This document shows, one piece after another, positions 46,160 to 57,861 of a DNA stretch of 64,000 nucleotides. Numbering within the stretch: the first letter of the stretch is position 1; every line of letters starts with the position of its first letter. The stretch covers positions 4,278,001 through 4,342,000 of the forward strand of contig NZ_JASGJZ010000001.1 in assembly GCF_047601025.1 (NCBI RefSeq). The letters run 5' to 3'. The position numbers and the translations under genes were made by a program. The notes beneath the pieces were generated by a model, which was given only the letters and a program-made list of their open reading frames with translations, had not been told where the DNA came from and searched no databases. The stretch is from Pseudorhodoferax sp047601025 (GTDB taxonomy: Bacteria; Pseudomonadota; Gammaproteobacteria; Burkholderiales; Burkholderiaceae_C).

Positions 46160-48074
46160 GGCGTCCACTCCATGAAGACGGTGGCCAGCGGCGGCAGCGT
46201 CAGCAGCACCGAGTGCGAGCGGCCGTGCGCGGGGATGGGCTCGGTGCCGGCCACGCCCCAGGGCGTGCCGGCGTTGCTGCCGCCGTAGTAGACCGAGTCG
46301 GTGTTCAGCCGCTCGTGGTAGCGGCCCGGGCGTGGCACGCCCAGCCGCCAGTCGCGCCGCACCACGGGCGTGAGGTTGCAGACCACCAGCATCAGCTGCC
46401 CGTCCTCGCGGCCGTGGCGGGCGAAGGCATAGGTGCTGTGCTGGGCGTCGTCGGCCTCCAGCCACTCGAAGCCGGCCGGATCGTGGTCCAGCGCGTGCAG
46501 CGCCGGGTAGTGGCGCAGCACGCGGTTCAGGTCGCGCACCAGCTGCTGCACGCCGGCGTGCAGGCCGTCGCCCAGCAGGTGCCAGTCCAGGCTCTGGCCG
46601 TGGTCCCACTCGCGCTGCTGGGCGAACTCGCCGCCCATGAACAGCAGCTTCTTGCCGGGATGGCCCCACATGTAGCCGTACAGCGCGCGCAGGTTGGCGA
46701 ACTGCTGCCAGCGGTCGCCCGGCATGCGCGCCAGCAGCGAGCCCTTGCCGTGCACCACCTCGTCGTGCGAGAGCGGCAGCACGAACTGCTCGCTGTAGGC
46801 GTAGACCATGCTGAAGGTCAGCTCGTGGTGGTGGTGGCGGCGGTGCGCCGGGTCGCGGCCGAAGTAGCGCAGCGTGTCGTGCATCCAGCCCATGTTCCAC
46901 TTGTAGTGGAAGCCCAGACCGCCGGCGAAGGTCGGGCGCGAGACGCCGAGGAAGGAGGTGGACTCCTCGGCCAGGGTGACGGCCTCGGGCCGCTGGCCGC
47001 CGACGGTCTCGTTCAGGCGCTTGAGGAAGTCGATCGCCTCCAGGTTCTCGCGGCCGCCGTGGCGGTTCGGGATCCACTGGCCGGACGGACGGCTGTAGTC
47101 GCGGTACAGCATGGAGGCCACGGCGTCCACGCGCAGGCCGTCCACGCCGTAGCGTTCCAGCCAGTACAGCGCGTTGCTCACCAGGAAGTTGCGCACCTCG
47201 GTGCGGCCGAAGTTGTAGATCAGCGTGTTCCAGTCGTGGTGGAAGCCCTCGCGCGGGTCGGCGTGCTCGTACAGCGCCGTGCCGTCGAAGCGCGCCAGGC
47301 CGTGCGCGTCGGCCGGGAAGTGCGCCGGCACCCAGTCCAGCAGCACGCCCAGGCCCTGGTCGTGGGCCCTGCGCACGAAGCGGTGCAGGCCGGCCGGCTC
47401 GCCGAAGCGCGAGGTCGGCGCGAACAGGCCGATCGGCTGGTAGCCCCAGGAGCCGTCGAACGGGTGCTCGCTGACCGGCAGCAGCTCCAGGTGGGTGAAG
47501 CCCAGGTCCAGCGCGTAGGGGATCAGCGTGTCGGCCAGTTCGTCCCAGTCGAGCCAGCGGCCGCCTTCCTCCGGGCGGCGGCGCCAGCTGGCCAGGTGCA
47601 CCTCGTAGATCGACATCGGCGCGTCGTGCGCGTTGGCGCGCTGGCGCTGCGGGCTCGGCGGCACGGGCGCCGGCAGCTCGGCGACGACGCTGGCGGTCTC
47701 GGGCCGCAGCTGGGCGGCCAGCGCGTAGGGGTCGGCCTTCAGCGGCAGCAGCCGGCCGTCGCGGTCTTCCAGCTCGTACTTGTAGAGCGCGCCGGGCCCG
47801 ACGCTGGGGATGAACACCTCCCAGATGCCGGCGCCCTCGCGCAGGCGCATCGGGTGGCGGCGGCCGTCCCAGGCGTTGAAGTCGCCGACCACGCTGGCGC
47901 GCCGCGCGTTCGGCGCCCACACCGCGAAGCGCGTGCCGGCCGTGCCCTGCAGCACCAGCGGATGCGCACCCAGCACCGCGTAGGGCCGCAGGTGCGTGCC
48001 CTCGGCCAGCAGCCAGAGGTCGGTGTCGGAAATCAGGAAGGCGTCGTCTGCGGCTGGTCCGGGGCGTGGCTGGG

Positions 48075-48078
<4 letters not shown>
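46156..48078 (-). CDS. glgB: 1,4-alpha-glucan branching enzyme GlgB
   Basis: GlgB makes the alpha-1,6 branches of glycogen. The 640-residue enzyme lacks the extra N1 domain of the long E. coli form and starts close to the CBM48 domain (LGAHPLVLQGTAGTRFAVWAPNA in two parts). The GH13 motifs are DWVPAHFP, GLRVDAVASMLYRDY (nucleophile Asp), TLAEEST (Glu) and LPLSHDEVVHGK. The ATG overlaps the glgP stop (ATGA). Confidence 0.96.
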
Positions 48079-50519
<2,441 letters not shown>

Positions 50520-50574
50520 GGCGGTTTCTCTTGTGGGCGTGGCGCGGCGCGGGCCGCCGAGACCGGGGCGGCAA

Positions 50575-50587
50575 GCATGGTCCATGC
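50575..50587. promoter_or_regulatory. Palindrome in the glgP/glgC divergent region
   Basis: GCATGG-T-CCATGC is a perfect 13-base palindrome with a one-base centre in the 181-base gap between glgP and glgC. It may be an operator for coordinate control of glycogen breakdown and synthesis. A weak -10-like TATCCT stands at 50640-50645; no clear -35 box was found. Confidence 0.35.
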
Positions 50588-50700
50588 CAGTGGAGCGCGC
50601 GATTCTCGCGTCATCCGCCGCGGGCCGCGCGACAGCAGCTATCCTAGACGCCCGTCGTGAAACCCTTTTGTAAGCGGCAGAGGCAGCCGCGGGAGAACCC

Positions 50701-51969
50701 ATGAACTCAAACGACCTGGCCCAGCAGCTGGATCTGCCCAAGCGGGCCATCGCCCTGGTGCTGGCAGGCGGCCGCGGCAGCCGGCTGATGAACCTGACCG
50801 ACCGCCGCGCCAAGCCGGCCGTGTACTTCGGCGGCAAGTTCCGCATCGTCGACTTCGCGCTGTCGAACTGCCTGAACTCCGGCATCCGGCGCATCGGCGT
50901 GATCACGCAGTACAAGAGCCACAGCCTGCTGCGCCACGTGCAGCGCGGCTGGGGCTTCCTGAAGACCGAGATGAACGAGTTCGTGGACCTGATGCCGGCC
51001 CAGCAGCGCGTGGACGAGGAGAGCTGGTACCGCGGCACGGCCGACGCCGTCTACCAGAACCAGGACATCCTGGCCAGCTACCGGCCCGACTACATCGTCG
51101 TGCTGGCCGGCGACCACATCTACAAGATGAACTACGCCATCATGCTGGCCGACCACGTGGCCAAGGGCCGCGACTGCACGGTGGGCTGCATCGCCGTGCC
51201 GCGCGCGGAGGCCTCGGCCTTCGGCGTGATGGCCGTGGACGAGAACAGCCTGATCACCGACTTCCTGGAAAAGCCCAAGGACCCGCCGGCCATGCCCGGC
51301 CGGCCCGACATGGCGCTGGCCAGCATGGGCATCTACGTGTTCAACGCGCGCTACCTGTACAAGGAGCTGGAGCGCGACCTGGCCGACCCGAGCTCCAGCC
51401 ACGACTTCGGCAAGGACATCATTCCGCGCGCGGTGAAGAACGGCAACGCCGCGGCGCACCCGTTCGAGCTGTCGTGCGTGAACATGCGCGTGGGCGAGGA
51501 GGCCTACTGGCGCGACGTCGGCACGATCGACGCGTACTGGGACGCCAACATCGACCTCACCGCCACCGACCCGCAGCTGAACCTGTACGACACGCGCTGG
51601 CCGATCTGGACCTACCAGGCCCAGCTGCCGCCGGCCAAGTTCGTGCACAACAGCGACGACCGGCGCGGCATGGCGGTCGAGTCGCTGGTCTCGGGCGGCT
51701 GCATCATCTCGGGCCAGGTGCTGCGCTCGGTGCTGTTCTCCAGCGTGCGCGTGAACTCGTACTCCCACGTCAGCTGGTCGGTGCTGATGCCCGGCGTGCA
51801 GATCGGCCGGCACGCGCGCATCACGCGTGCCATCGTCGACCGCGGCGTGAACGTCCCCGACGGCATGGTCATCGGCGAGGATGCCGAGGCCGACGCCGCG
51901 CGCTTCTACCGCAGCCCCAACGGCATCGTGCTGGTGACCAAGAGCATGCTGGAGAAGCTCGAGGCATGA
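50701..51969 (+). CDS. glgC: Glucose-1-phosphate adenylyltransferase (ADP-glucose pyrophosphorylase)
   Basis: GlgC makes ADP-glucose from glucose 1-phosphate and ATP, the committed step of glycogen synthesis. The 422-residue protein has the nucleotide-binding loop LVLAGGRGSRLMNLTDRRAKPAV, the FGGKFRIVDFALSN and LAGDHIYKMNY motifs, the ITDFLEKP sugar-phosphate lysine, and a C-terminal left-handed beta-helix. Residues near the N-terminus that carry the activator lysine in E. coli are also basic here (LPKRAIALVL). Its stop overlaps glgA (ATGA). Confidence 0.97.
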   Translation: MNSNDLAQQLDLPKRAIALVLAGGRGSRLMNLTDRRAKPAVYFGGKFRIVDFALSNCLNSGIRRIGVITQYKSHSLLRHVQRGWGFLKTEMNEFVDLMPAQQRVDEESWYRGTADAVYQNQDILASYRPDYIVVLAGDHIYKMNYAIMLADHVAKGRDCTVGCIAVPRAEASAFGVMAVDENSLITDFLEKPKDPPAMPGRPDMALASMGIYVFNARYLYKELERDLADPSSSHDFGKDIIPRAVKNGNAAAHPFELSCVNMRVGEEAYWRDVGTIDAYWDANIDLTATDPQLNLYDTRWPIWTYQAQLPPAKFVHNSDDRRGMAVESLVSGGCIISGQVLRSVLFSSVRVNSYSHVSWSVLMPGVQIGRHARITRAIVDRGVNVPDGMVIGEDAEADAARFYRSPNGIVLVTKSMLEKLEA

Positions 51970-53417
51970 AGGTCCTGCAGGTCGCCGCGGAGGTGTATCC
52001 GCTGGTCAAGACGGGTGGGCTGGCCGACGTGGTGGGGGCGCTGCCGCAGGCGCTGGCCGGGGCCGGCGCCGAGGTGCGGCTGCTGCTGCCGGGGCTGCCG
52101 GCCATCCTCCACGGCCTGGACGGGCTGGCCGAGGTCTGCACGATCGGTCCGCTGTTCGGCGCCGGCCGGGTGCGCCTGCTGCGCGGGCGCATGGACGGGG
52201 TGCAGGCGGCCTACGTGGTCGACGCGCCGTACCTGTACGAGCGCCCCGGCAATCCCTACCTCGGGCCCGACGGGCGCGAATGGCCGGACAACCTGCAGCG
52301 CTTCGCGCTGCTGGGCTGGGTGGCCGCGCACCTGGCCGCCGGCGAGCTGGACCCGGACTGGAAGCCCGCGGTGCTGCACGCGCACGACTGGCATGCCGCG
52401 ATGTCCTGCGCCTACCTGGCCGCGCGGCCGGTGCGCGACGTGGCCACCGTGTTCACCGTGCACAACCTGGCCTTCCACGGGCTGTTCGATCCGGAGGACT
52501 TCTTCCTGCTGGGGCTGCCCGCGCGCTTCATGGCGCCGGCCGCGCTGGAGTTCCACGGCCAGTTCTCGTTCATCAAGGCCGGGCTGAAGTTCGCCACCCG
52601 CGTCACGACGGTCAGCCCGACCTACGCGCGCGAGATCCGCACGCCGGAGTTCGGCAGCGGCCTGGACGGCGTGGTCCGCGTGCGCGGCGACGACGTCTCG
52701 GGCATCCTGAACGGCGTGGACCCGCAGGTCTGGAACCCGGCCACGGACGCGGAGCTGGCCGCGCGCTACGACGCCGGCGACCTGTCCGGCAAGGCGCGCT
52801 GCAAGGCCGCGCTGCAGCAGGCGCTGGGCCTGCTGCCCGAGGCCGACGCCCCGCTGTTCGGCGTGGTCAGCCGGCTGACCGCGCAGAAGGGCCTGGACCT
52901 GGTGCTGGAGGCCCTGCCGGACCTGCTGGCGCAGGGCGCGCAGGTGGCGGTGCAGGGCTCGGGCGATCCGGCGCTGGAGGGCGCGTTCCGCCAGGCGATG
53001 GTCCAGCACCCCGGCCGCGTGGCGGTGCGCCTGGGCTACGACGAGGCCTTCGCGCACCGCTTGATCGCCGGTTCGGACGCCATCCTGGTGCCCTCGCGCT
53101 TCGAGCCCTGCGGGCTCACGCAGCTGTACGGGCTGCGCTACGGCACGGTGCCCGTCGTGCGCCGCGTCGGTGGCCTGGCCGACACCGTGGTGGACTGCAG
53201 CGAGGACACGCTGGCGCGCGGCGCGGCCACCGGCTTCGCGTTCGGCCCGGCCACGGCGGACGCGCTGGGCCGCGCGCTGCAGCGCGCCGTGCTGGCCTAC
53301 CGCCAGCCCGCGGTCTGGCAGCAGCTGGTGCACAACGGCATGGCGCAGAACTTCTCGTGGGAGCCGGTGGCGCAGCAGTACATGGCGCTGTACCGGCAGG
53401 CGATCAGCGCCCTTTGA
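51966..53417 (+). CDS. glgA: Glycogen synthase GlgA
   Basis: GlgA elongates alpha-1,4-glucan from ADP-glucose. The 483-residue GT5 enzyme has the substrate-binding KTGGLADVVGALPQAL (Lys15), HDWHAAM, TVHNLAFHG, the GVDPQVWNP region, and the C-terminal FEPCGLTQLYGLRYGTVPVVRRVGGLADTV (in two segments). It is full length. The next gene of the pathway, the sugar phosphomutase at 60759, is separated from it by about 7.3 kb of apparently inserted DNA. Confidence 0.97.
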   Translation: MKVLQVAAEVYPLVKTGGLADVVGALPQALAGAGAEVRLLLPGLPAILHGLDGLAEVCTIGPLFGAGRVRLLRGRMDGVQAAYVVDAPYLYERPGNPYLGPDGREWPDNLQRFALLGWVAAHLAAGELDPDWKPAVLHAHDWHAAMSCAYLAARPVRDVATVFTVHNLAFHGLFDPEDFFLLGLPARFMAPAALEFHGQFSFIKAGLKFATRVTTVSPTYAREIRTPEFGSGLDGVVRVRGDDVSGILNGVDPQVWNPATDAELAARYDAGDLSGKARCKAALQQALGLLPEADAPLFGVVSRLTAQKGLDLVLEALPDLLAQGAQVAVQGSGDPALEGAFRQAMVQHPGRVAVRLGYDEAFAHRLIAGSDAILVPSRFEPCGLTQLYGLRYGTVPVVRRVGGLADTVVDCSEDTLARGAATGFAFGPATADALGRALQRAVLAYRQPAVWQQLVHNGMAQNFSWEPVAQQYMALYRQAISAL

Positions 53418-53640
53418 AGCCGGGCAGCCGGCTGCCTCTGCGTCTTCAACGGGCCACTGCCCTCGTGAAGACGCACAACGCGGCCAGCCAGCAGGAGTTG
53501 GACGGGGAGGCGGCCGCCATGCTGTCGCAGGTGGCCGCGGCGGTCCGCGTCGCCACGCTGGTGGCCTTGCTGGCCAGGATCCACCTGCCTGACGAGCGAC
53601 GTACCTCAGATCCCAGCCGAACGAAGCCGAGCCGCGCGAG
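53418..53640. other. Intergenic stretch after glgA without recognisable gene
   Basis: After the glgA stop lies GCCGG-GCAG-CCGGC, a short hairpin without T-run, then about 200 bases with no supported coding frame. Short frames exist on both strands, but none resembles a known protein or has a ribosome-binding site. Confidence 0.4.
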
Positions 53641-53678
53641 TCCAACGGCCATGCCGAATCCTCGGCATGGCCGTTGGA
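53641..53678. repeat. Perfect 17-base inverted repeat
   Basis: TCCAACGGCCATGCCGA (53641-53657) and TCGGCATGGCCGTTGGA (53662-53678) are exact inverted copies around ATCC. The right arm runs into the transposase remnant. It may be a foldback duplication from the insertion event or a strong hairpin that blocks transcription; there is no T-run. Confidence 0.6.
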
Positions 53679-54053
53679 GCACGAGCTGATGCAGACCATG
53701 GGCCCTGCATGAGGAGCGCTACCCCCTACAAGGGCACGTGGAGATCGACGATGCGTACCTCGGAGGCGAGCGCGCAGGCCACGTCAACGGCGGGCGCAAG
53801 GCTGCCAACAAGACAGCCTTCGTCGCTGCGGTGCAGACCAGCGCCGATGGCAGGCCCCTGTACATGCGCATGACGCCCGTGGCGGACTTCACCAACCAGG
53901 ACATGCAGCAATGGGCAAGCGCCATCTGGCGGCGGGCTGCCACGTGGCCGGCGACGGGTATGCGCGCTTTCTTGCGCAAGTGCAGCCTGCCAAAGGGCCA
54001 CGCTGCCCAGCCTACTGCGAGCACTGGCTGCTGCACGCCCGCTTCCATTGAAG
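53679..54053 (+). pseudogene. Degraded IS1595-family (ISXO2-like) transposase
   Basis: The DDE domain is recognisable in three pieces in different frames: EHELMQTMG (from 53679), HEERYPLQGHVEIDDAYLGG and KTAFVAAVQT up to about 53920, then HLAAGCHVAGDGYARF up to a stop near 54053. Frameshifts lie near 53705 and 53920. The first catalytic Asp (EIDDAY) and the second (GDGYARF) are visible, and the final Glu region is missing. The N-terminal zinc domain is also absent. It cannot make an active transposase. Confidence 0.75.
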
Positions 54054-54113
54054 GCATTGCGCTTGTCCGAGGTATGTCGCTGGTCGGGCGAACTTGCCGA
54101 TCCCAATGGCGCG

Positions 54114-55088
54114 TCAGCCTGCGCGGGCCGGTTCCTGTGCCTGCGTCCGCAGCAGCGCAATGAACTTCTGCTGTTCCAGCGTCAGCGGGTCGTCGGTGCG
54201 CGTCACGATGCCGAAAGGTGCCAAGGGCCCGTCGATGCACACCGGCAGCGTCTTGACCAGGCCCATGCGCAGATAGTCCTTGAGCGCGAACTCCGACAGC
54301 AGCATCACGGCGTCGGTCAACTGCACCAGCTGCTGCATGGAGTACACCGAGCTGCATTCGATGATGTCGGCCGGCGTCGGCAAGGCCAGGCGCAGCAGCA
54401 TCTGGTCGAGCGCGATGCGCGCGGGGCTCGTCGCGGGCTGCAAGATCCAGGGCCACTCCTGTACCAATTCTTCCCAGTCGAGTTTGCGCCGGCGTGCAAG
54501 GGGATGGCCGCTGCGTACCACGACGAGCAGGTGCTCGTTGCCCAGCGCCTCGAAGCTGTAAGCGCCGCTGCCGGCCGCCGGGCTGCGCCGCGCGATGGCG
54601 AGGTCGATGCGCCGCTGTTCCAGCAGCCGCAGCACTTCATCGCTGGTGTCACCCATGATGCGCAGGCGCAATTGAGGGCTTTGCGCCTTCATGCGCGCCA
54701 CGGCCATCATCACCAGATGCGGTGCGGCGCCCATGATGGTGCCTATGGCGAGGTAGCCGTAGCCTCCCTGCCGGCGCACGGCCAGATCCTCGGCGCAGCG
54801 GTCCAGGCTGTTGAGCGAGGTCTCGGCAAAACGCACCAGTTGCGCGCCCAGGGCCGTGGGGCGCATGCCGCGCGGCAGGCGCTCGAACAATTGGCCGCCG
54901 AACATGTCCTCGATCTCGCGCAGCATACGCGTGGCTGCCGGCTGCGACATGGCCAGGCTGATCGAGGCACGGTGCAGATTCAGGCTCGAACCCAAGGCCA
55001 CCAGCATGTGCAGGTGCTTGTAGCGCAGCCGGTTCAGCAGGCTGCGGTGAAGCATGGGCGTGGTGGCTTGCGGTGTCTTGGAAGGCAT
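54114..55088 (-). CDS. LysR-family transcriptional regulator of the rhamnonate operon
   Basis: A 324-residue LysR-type regulator. The winged helix-turn-helix (about residues 15-75) includes LHRASISLAMSQPAATRMLREIEDMFG in two parts and LFERLPRGMRPTALG. A periplasmic-binding-like effector domain follows (YLAIGTIMGAAPHLVMMAV). The ATG at 55088 is chosen because residues before it are not family-like. It diverges from the transporter gene at 55336, the classic arrangement for LysR control of a catabolic operon. The effector is probably a sugar acid or its 2-keto-3-deoxy derivative (inference). Confidence 0.88.
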   Translation of the reverse strand: MPSKTPQATTPMLHRSLLNRLRYKHLHMLVALGSSLNLHRASISLAMSQPAATRMLREIEDMFGGQLFERLPRGMRPTALGAQLVRFAETSLNSLDRCAEDLAVRRQGGYGYLAIGTIMGAAPHLVMMAVARMKAQSPQLRLRIMGDTSDEVLRLLEQRRIDLAIARRSPAAGSGAYSFEALGNEHLLVVVRSGHPLARRRKLDWEELVQEWPWILQPATSPARIALDQMLLRLALPTPADIIECSSVYSMQQLVQLTDAVMLLSEFALKDYLRMGLVKTLPVCIDGPLAPFGIVTRTDDPLTLEQQKFIALLRTQAQEPARAG

Positions 55089-55117
55089 AAGTGCAAGGTA
55101 TCGGATGTGACCGAAAT

Positions 55118-55136
55118 TCGATTTGTTGAGCATCGA
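55118..55136. promoter_or_regulatory. Candidate LysR binding site
   Basis: TCGAT-N9-ATCGA (55118-55136) is an inverted repeat in the 247-base gap between the LysR gene and the transporter. It lies 30 bases from the LysR start. The remainder of the gap holds a GC hairpin, CGCCCG (55285-55290) with CGGGCG (55298-55303), and no gene. Confidence 0.4.
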
Positions 55137-55335
55137 TCATGCGCCGTACATTGGGCGATCGACAAGCGATCAGACCCAATCCAGGAGACGAGACATGCAC
55201 AGCCCATCGCCTGTTTCATGACGCGCTGACGCGGCTGGCACCAGCGCCGCGCACTCGCAACTTTCCCCAAAAGCACGCCTTCTGCGCCCGTCTTTCGCGG
55301 GCGTGACGGCCCTCCGTTGCCTGCAAGAACTCGTC

Positions 55336-56631
55336 ATGAAAAAACTTCCCGCTCCCCTGCTCGCCAAGATCTCCTGGCGCTTGCTGCCCTTTCTGCTACT
55401 CATGTACATCATGGCCTTCCTGGACCGGGCCAACGTGGGCTTCGCCAAGGTGGCTTTCCAGGCCGACACCGGCATCAGCAATGCTGCCTTCGCCTTCGGC
55501 GCGGGTGTCTTCTTCGCGGGCTATGCATTGCTGGAAGTCCCGAGCAACCTGATCATGCACCGCGTCGGCGCGCGCATGTGGATGTGCCGCATCATGGTCA
55601 CCTGGGGCCTGGTGTCGGCGGCCATGATGTTCGCCCACAATGAGACCACCTTCTACGTGCTGCGCTTCCTGCTGGGCGTGGCCGAGGCGGGGTTCTTTCC
55701 CGGCGTCATCCTCTACCTGACCTACTGGTTCCCGGCCGCGCACCGCGCGCAGGCCATGGGGTTCTTCTACTTCGGCGCGCCGCTGGCCTTCATCTTCGGC
55801 AGCCCGCTGTCGGGCCTGCTGCTGGAACTGGACGGCATGGGCGGTTGGCATGGCTGGCAATGGCTGTTCGCCGTCGAGGGCCTGATGGCCACGGCCGTCG
55901 GTATCTGGTCTTACTTCTACCTGACCAACCGTCCCTCGGATGCCCAATGGCTGACCCGGGAAGAGCGGGCGCTGGTGCAGGACATCCTCGACGGCGAGGA
56001 GCGTGCCAAGGGCGGCCACGGCCATAGCCTGATGGCAGCCATGTGCCAGCCGCGCGTGCTGTACCTGGCGCTGGTCTATCTGCTGATCCAGGCCAGCGTC
56101 TACGGCGTGGTGTTCTATCTGCCCAGCCAGGTCGCGGGCCTGCTGGGCGCCAAGGTGGGCCTGCTGGTAGGCGTGGTCTCGGCCATTCCCTGGCTGTGTG
56201 CCCTGCTGGCGGCCTGGTGGATCCCGCGCCATGTCGAGCGCACGCAAAAGCCGCGCGGCATTGCCAGTCTGACCCTGGTGATGGCGGCCGTGGGCATGGC
56301 CGCCTCGGTGAGTTTTTCCAGCCCGCTACTGGGCGTGGCCGCGCTGTGCCTGGCGGCCGCCGGCTTCATCGCCGTGCAGCCCGTGTTCTGGACCTTTCCC
56401 GCCAATACGCTGGCCGGCGCGGCGGCGGCGGGCGGCATTGCACTGATCAACTCCTTCGGCGCCGTGGGCGGCTTCATCGCCCCCATCGTGAAGAACTGGG
56501 CCGAAGGCTTTTTCCACTCCCCGGCGGCGGGCCTGTACTTGCTGGCGGCCACCACGCTGCTGGCGGCCGCCCTGGTGCTGGGCGTGCGGACCCGCATGGC
56601 GCCTGCGCTGCAGCCCGGCGCCGCCCTCTGA
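55336..56631 (+). CDS. MFS sugar-acid transporter (RhmT-like, anion:cation symporter family)
   Basis: A 431-residue inner-membrane symporter with 12 helices. The first helix region RLLPFLLLMYIMAFLDRANVGFAK and the GFFPGVILYLTYWFP helix are signatures of the ACS family, which carries hexonates, tartrate and related acids. The ATG at 55336 is preferred to a start 11 codons upstream. Its place before a rhamnonate dehydratase gene suggests L-rhamnonate or a close analogue as the substrate. Confidence 0.9.
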   Translation: MKKLPAPLLAKISWRLLPFLLLMYIMAFLDRANVGFAKVAFQADTGISNAAFAFGAGVFFAGYALLEVPSNLIMHRVGARMWMCRIMVTWGLVSAAMMFAHNETTFYVLRFLLGVAEAGFFPGVILYLTYWFPAAHRAQAMGFFYFGAPLAFIFGSPLSGLLLELDGMGGWHGWQWLFAVEGLMATAVGIWSYFYLTNRPSDAQWLTREERALVQDILDGEERAKGGHGHSLMAAMCQPRVLYLALVYLLIQASVYGVVFYLPSQVAGLLGAKVGLLVGVVSAIPWLCALLAAWWIPRHVERTQKPRGIASLTLVMAAVGMAASVSFSSPLLGVAALCLAAAGFIAVQPVFWTFPANTLAGAAAAGGIALINSFGAVGGFIAPIVKNWAEGFFHSPAAGLYLLAATTLLAAALVLGVRTRMAPALQPGAAL

Positions 56632-56660
56632 ACCTTTCTTCCATATGGAGCAATGAAGAC

Positions 56661-57851
56661 ATGAGCCAGCAGATCCCGACCATCAAGCATTTGCGCGCCT
56701 TCACCCTGAAGGGCGGCGGCGCCGACTACCACGACCAGTCCGACGGCCACTGGATCGATGACCACATCGCCACGCCCATGTCCAAGTACCCCGAGTTCCG
56801 CCAAAGCCGGCGCAGCTTCGGCATCAACGTGCTGGGCACGCTGGTGGTGGAGATCGAGGACAGCGCGGGCAACGTGGGCTTTGCCGTGACCACGGGCGGC
56901 GAGCCCGCCGCCTACATCGTCGAAAAGCACCTGGCCCGCTTCCTCGAAGGTGCAAAAGTCACCGATATCGAGCGCATCTGGGACCAGATGTATCTGTCCA
57001 CGCTCTACTACGGCCGCAAGGGCATCGTCATCAACACCCTCTCGGGCGTGGACCTCGCGCTGTGGGATTTGCTGGGCAAGGTGCGCGGCGAGCCCGTACA
57101 TCAATTGCTGGGCGGCGCCGTGCGCGACGAGTTGCAGTTCTATGCGACGGGCGCGCGGCCCGACCTGGCGCAGAAGATGGGGTTCATCGGCGGCAAGATG
57201 CCGCTGCACCATGGCCCGGCCGAAGGCGAGGAGGGCCTGCGCCGCAACCTGGAGGAACTGGCCGCCATGCGCGAGCGCGTGGGCCCGGACTTCTGGCTCA
57301 TGCTCGACTGCTGGATGAGCCTGGACCTGAACTACGCGACCCGCCTGGCGCAAGGCGCACAGGAACATGGCCTCAAGTGGATAGAGGAGGCCTTGCCGCC
57401 CGATGACTACTGGGGCTATGCCGCCCTCAGGAAGAACGTGCCCACGGGCATGCTGGTGACCACGGGCGAGCACGAGGCCACGCGCTGGGGCTTTCGCCAG
57501 CTGCTGGAGATGGGCTGCTGCGACATCATCCAGCCCGATGTGGGCTGGTGCGGCGGCATCACCGAGCTGCTCAAGATCTCAGCCCTGGCCGATGCCCATC
57601 AGGCCCTGGTCATCCCGCATGGCTCCAGCGTCTACAGCTACCACTTCGTGGCCACGCGCCACAACAGCCCGTTCGCCGAGTTCCTGATGATGGCGCCCAA
57701 GGCCGACGAGGTCGTGCCCATGTTCCATCCGCAACTGCTGGGCGAGCCCGTGCCAGTCAACGGCCGCATGCGCATCTCGGCGCTGGACAAGCCTGGCTTC
57801 GGCGTGGAGTTGAACCCCGAATGCGCGCTGCACCGGCCCTACACGCACTGA
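56661..57851 (+). CDS. rhmD: L-rhamnonate dehydratase (enolase superfamily)
   Basis: RhmD removes water from L-rhamnonate to give 2-keto-3-deoxy-L-rhamnonate, using magnesium. The 396-residue protein keeps the family's hallmark stretches: DYHDQSDGHWIDDHIATPMSKY near the start (two segments), SFGINVLGTLVVE, FYATGARPDLAQKMGFIGGKMP, the metal ligands in LDCWMS, WIEEALPP and TSGEH-like TTGEHEAT, and the catalytic histidine in PHGSSVYSYH. The C-terminus KPGFGVELN-ECALHRPY is also typical. Activity on L-mannonate or L-lyxonate is known in this family and is possible. Confidence 0.92.
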   Translation: MSQQIPTIKHLRAFTLKGGGADYHDQSDGHWIDDHIATPMSKYPEFRQSRRSFGINVLGTLVVEIEDSAGNVGFAVTTGGEPAAYIVEKHLARFLEGAKVTDIERIWDQMYLSTLYYGRKGIVINTLSGVDLALWDLLGKVRGEPVHQLLGGAVRDELQFYATGARPDLAQKMGFIGGKMPLHHGPAEGEEGLRRNLEELAAMRERVGPDFWLMLDCWMSLDLNYATRLAQGAQEHGLKWIEEALPPDDYWGYAALRKNVPTGMLVTTGEHEATRWGFRQLLEMGCCDIIQPDVGWCGGITELLKISALADAHQALVIPHGSSVYSYHFVATRHNSPFAEFLMMAPKADEVVPMFHPQLLGEPVPVNGRMRISALDKPGFGVELNPECALHRPYTH

Positions 57852-57861
57852 GGAAGCAGCC

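Noticed and set aside
53446..53682. A 78-residue minus-strand frame after glgA
   Set aside because: It has no ribosome-binding site and no family resemblance, and it overlaps the perfect inverted repeat.
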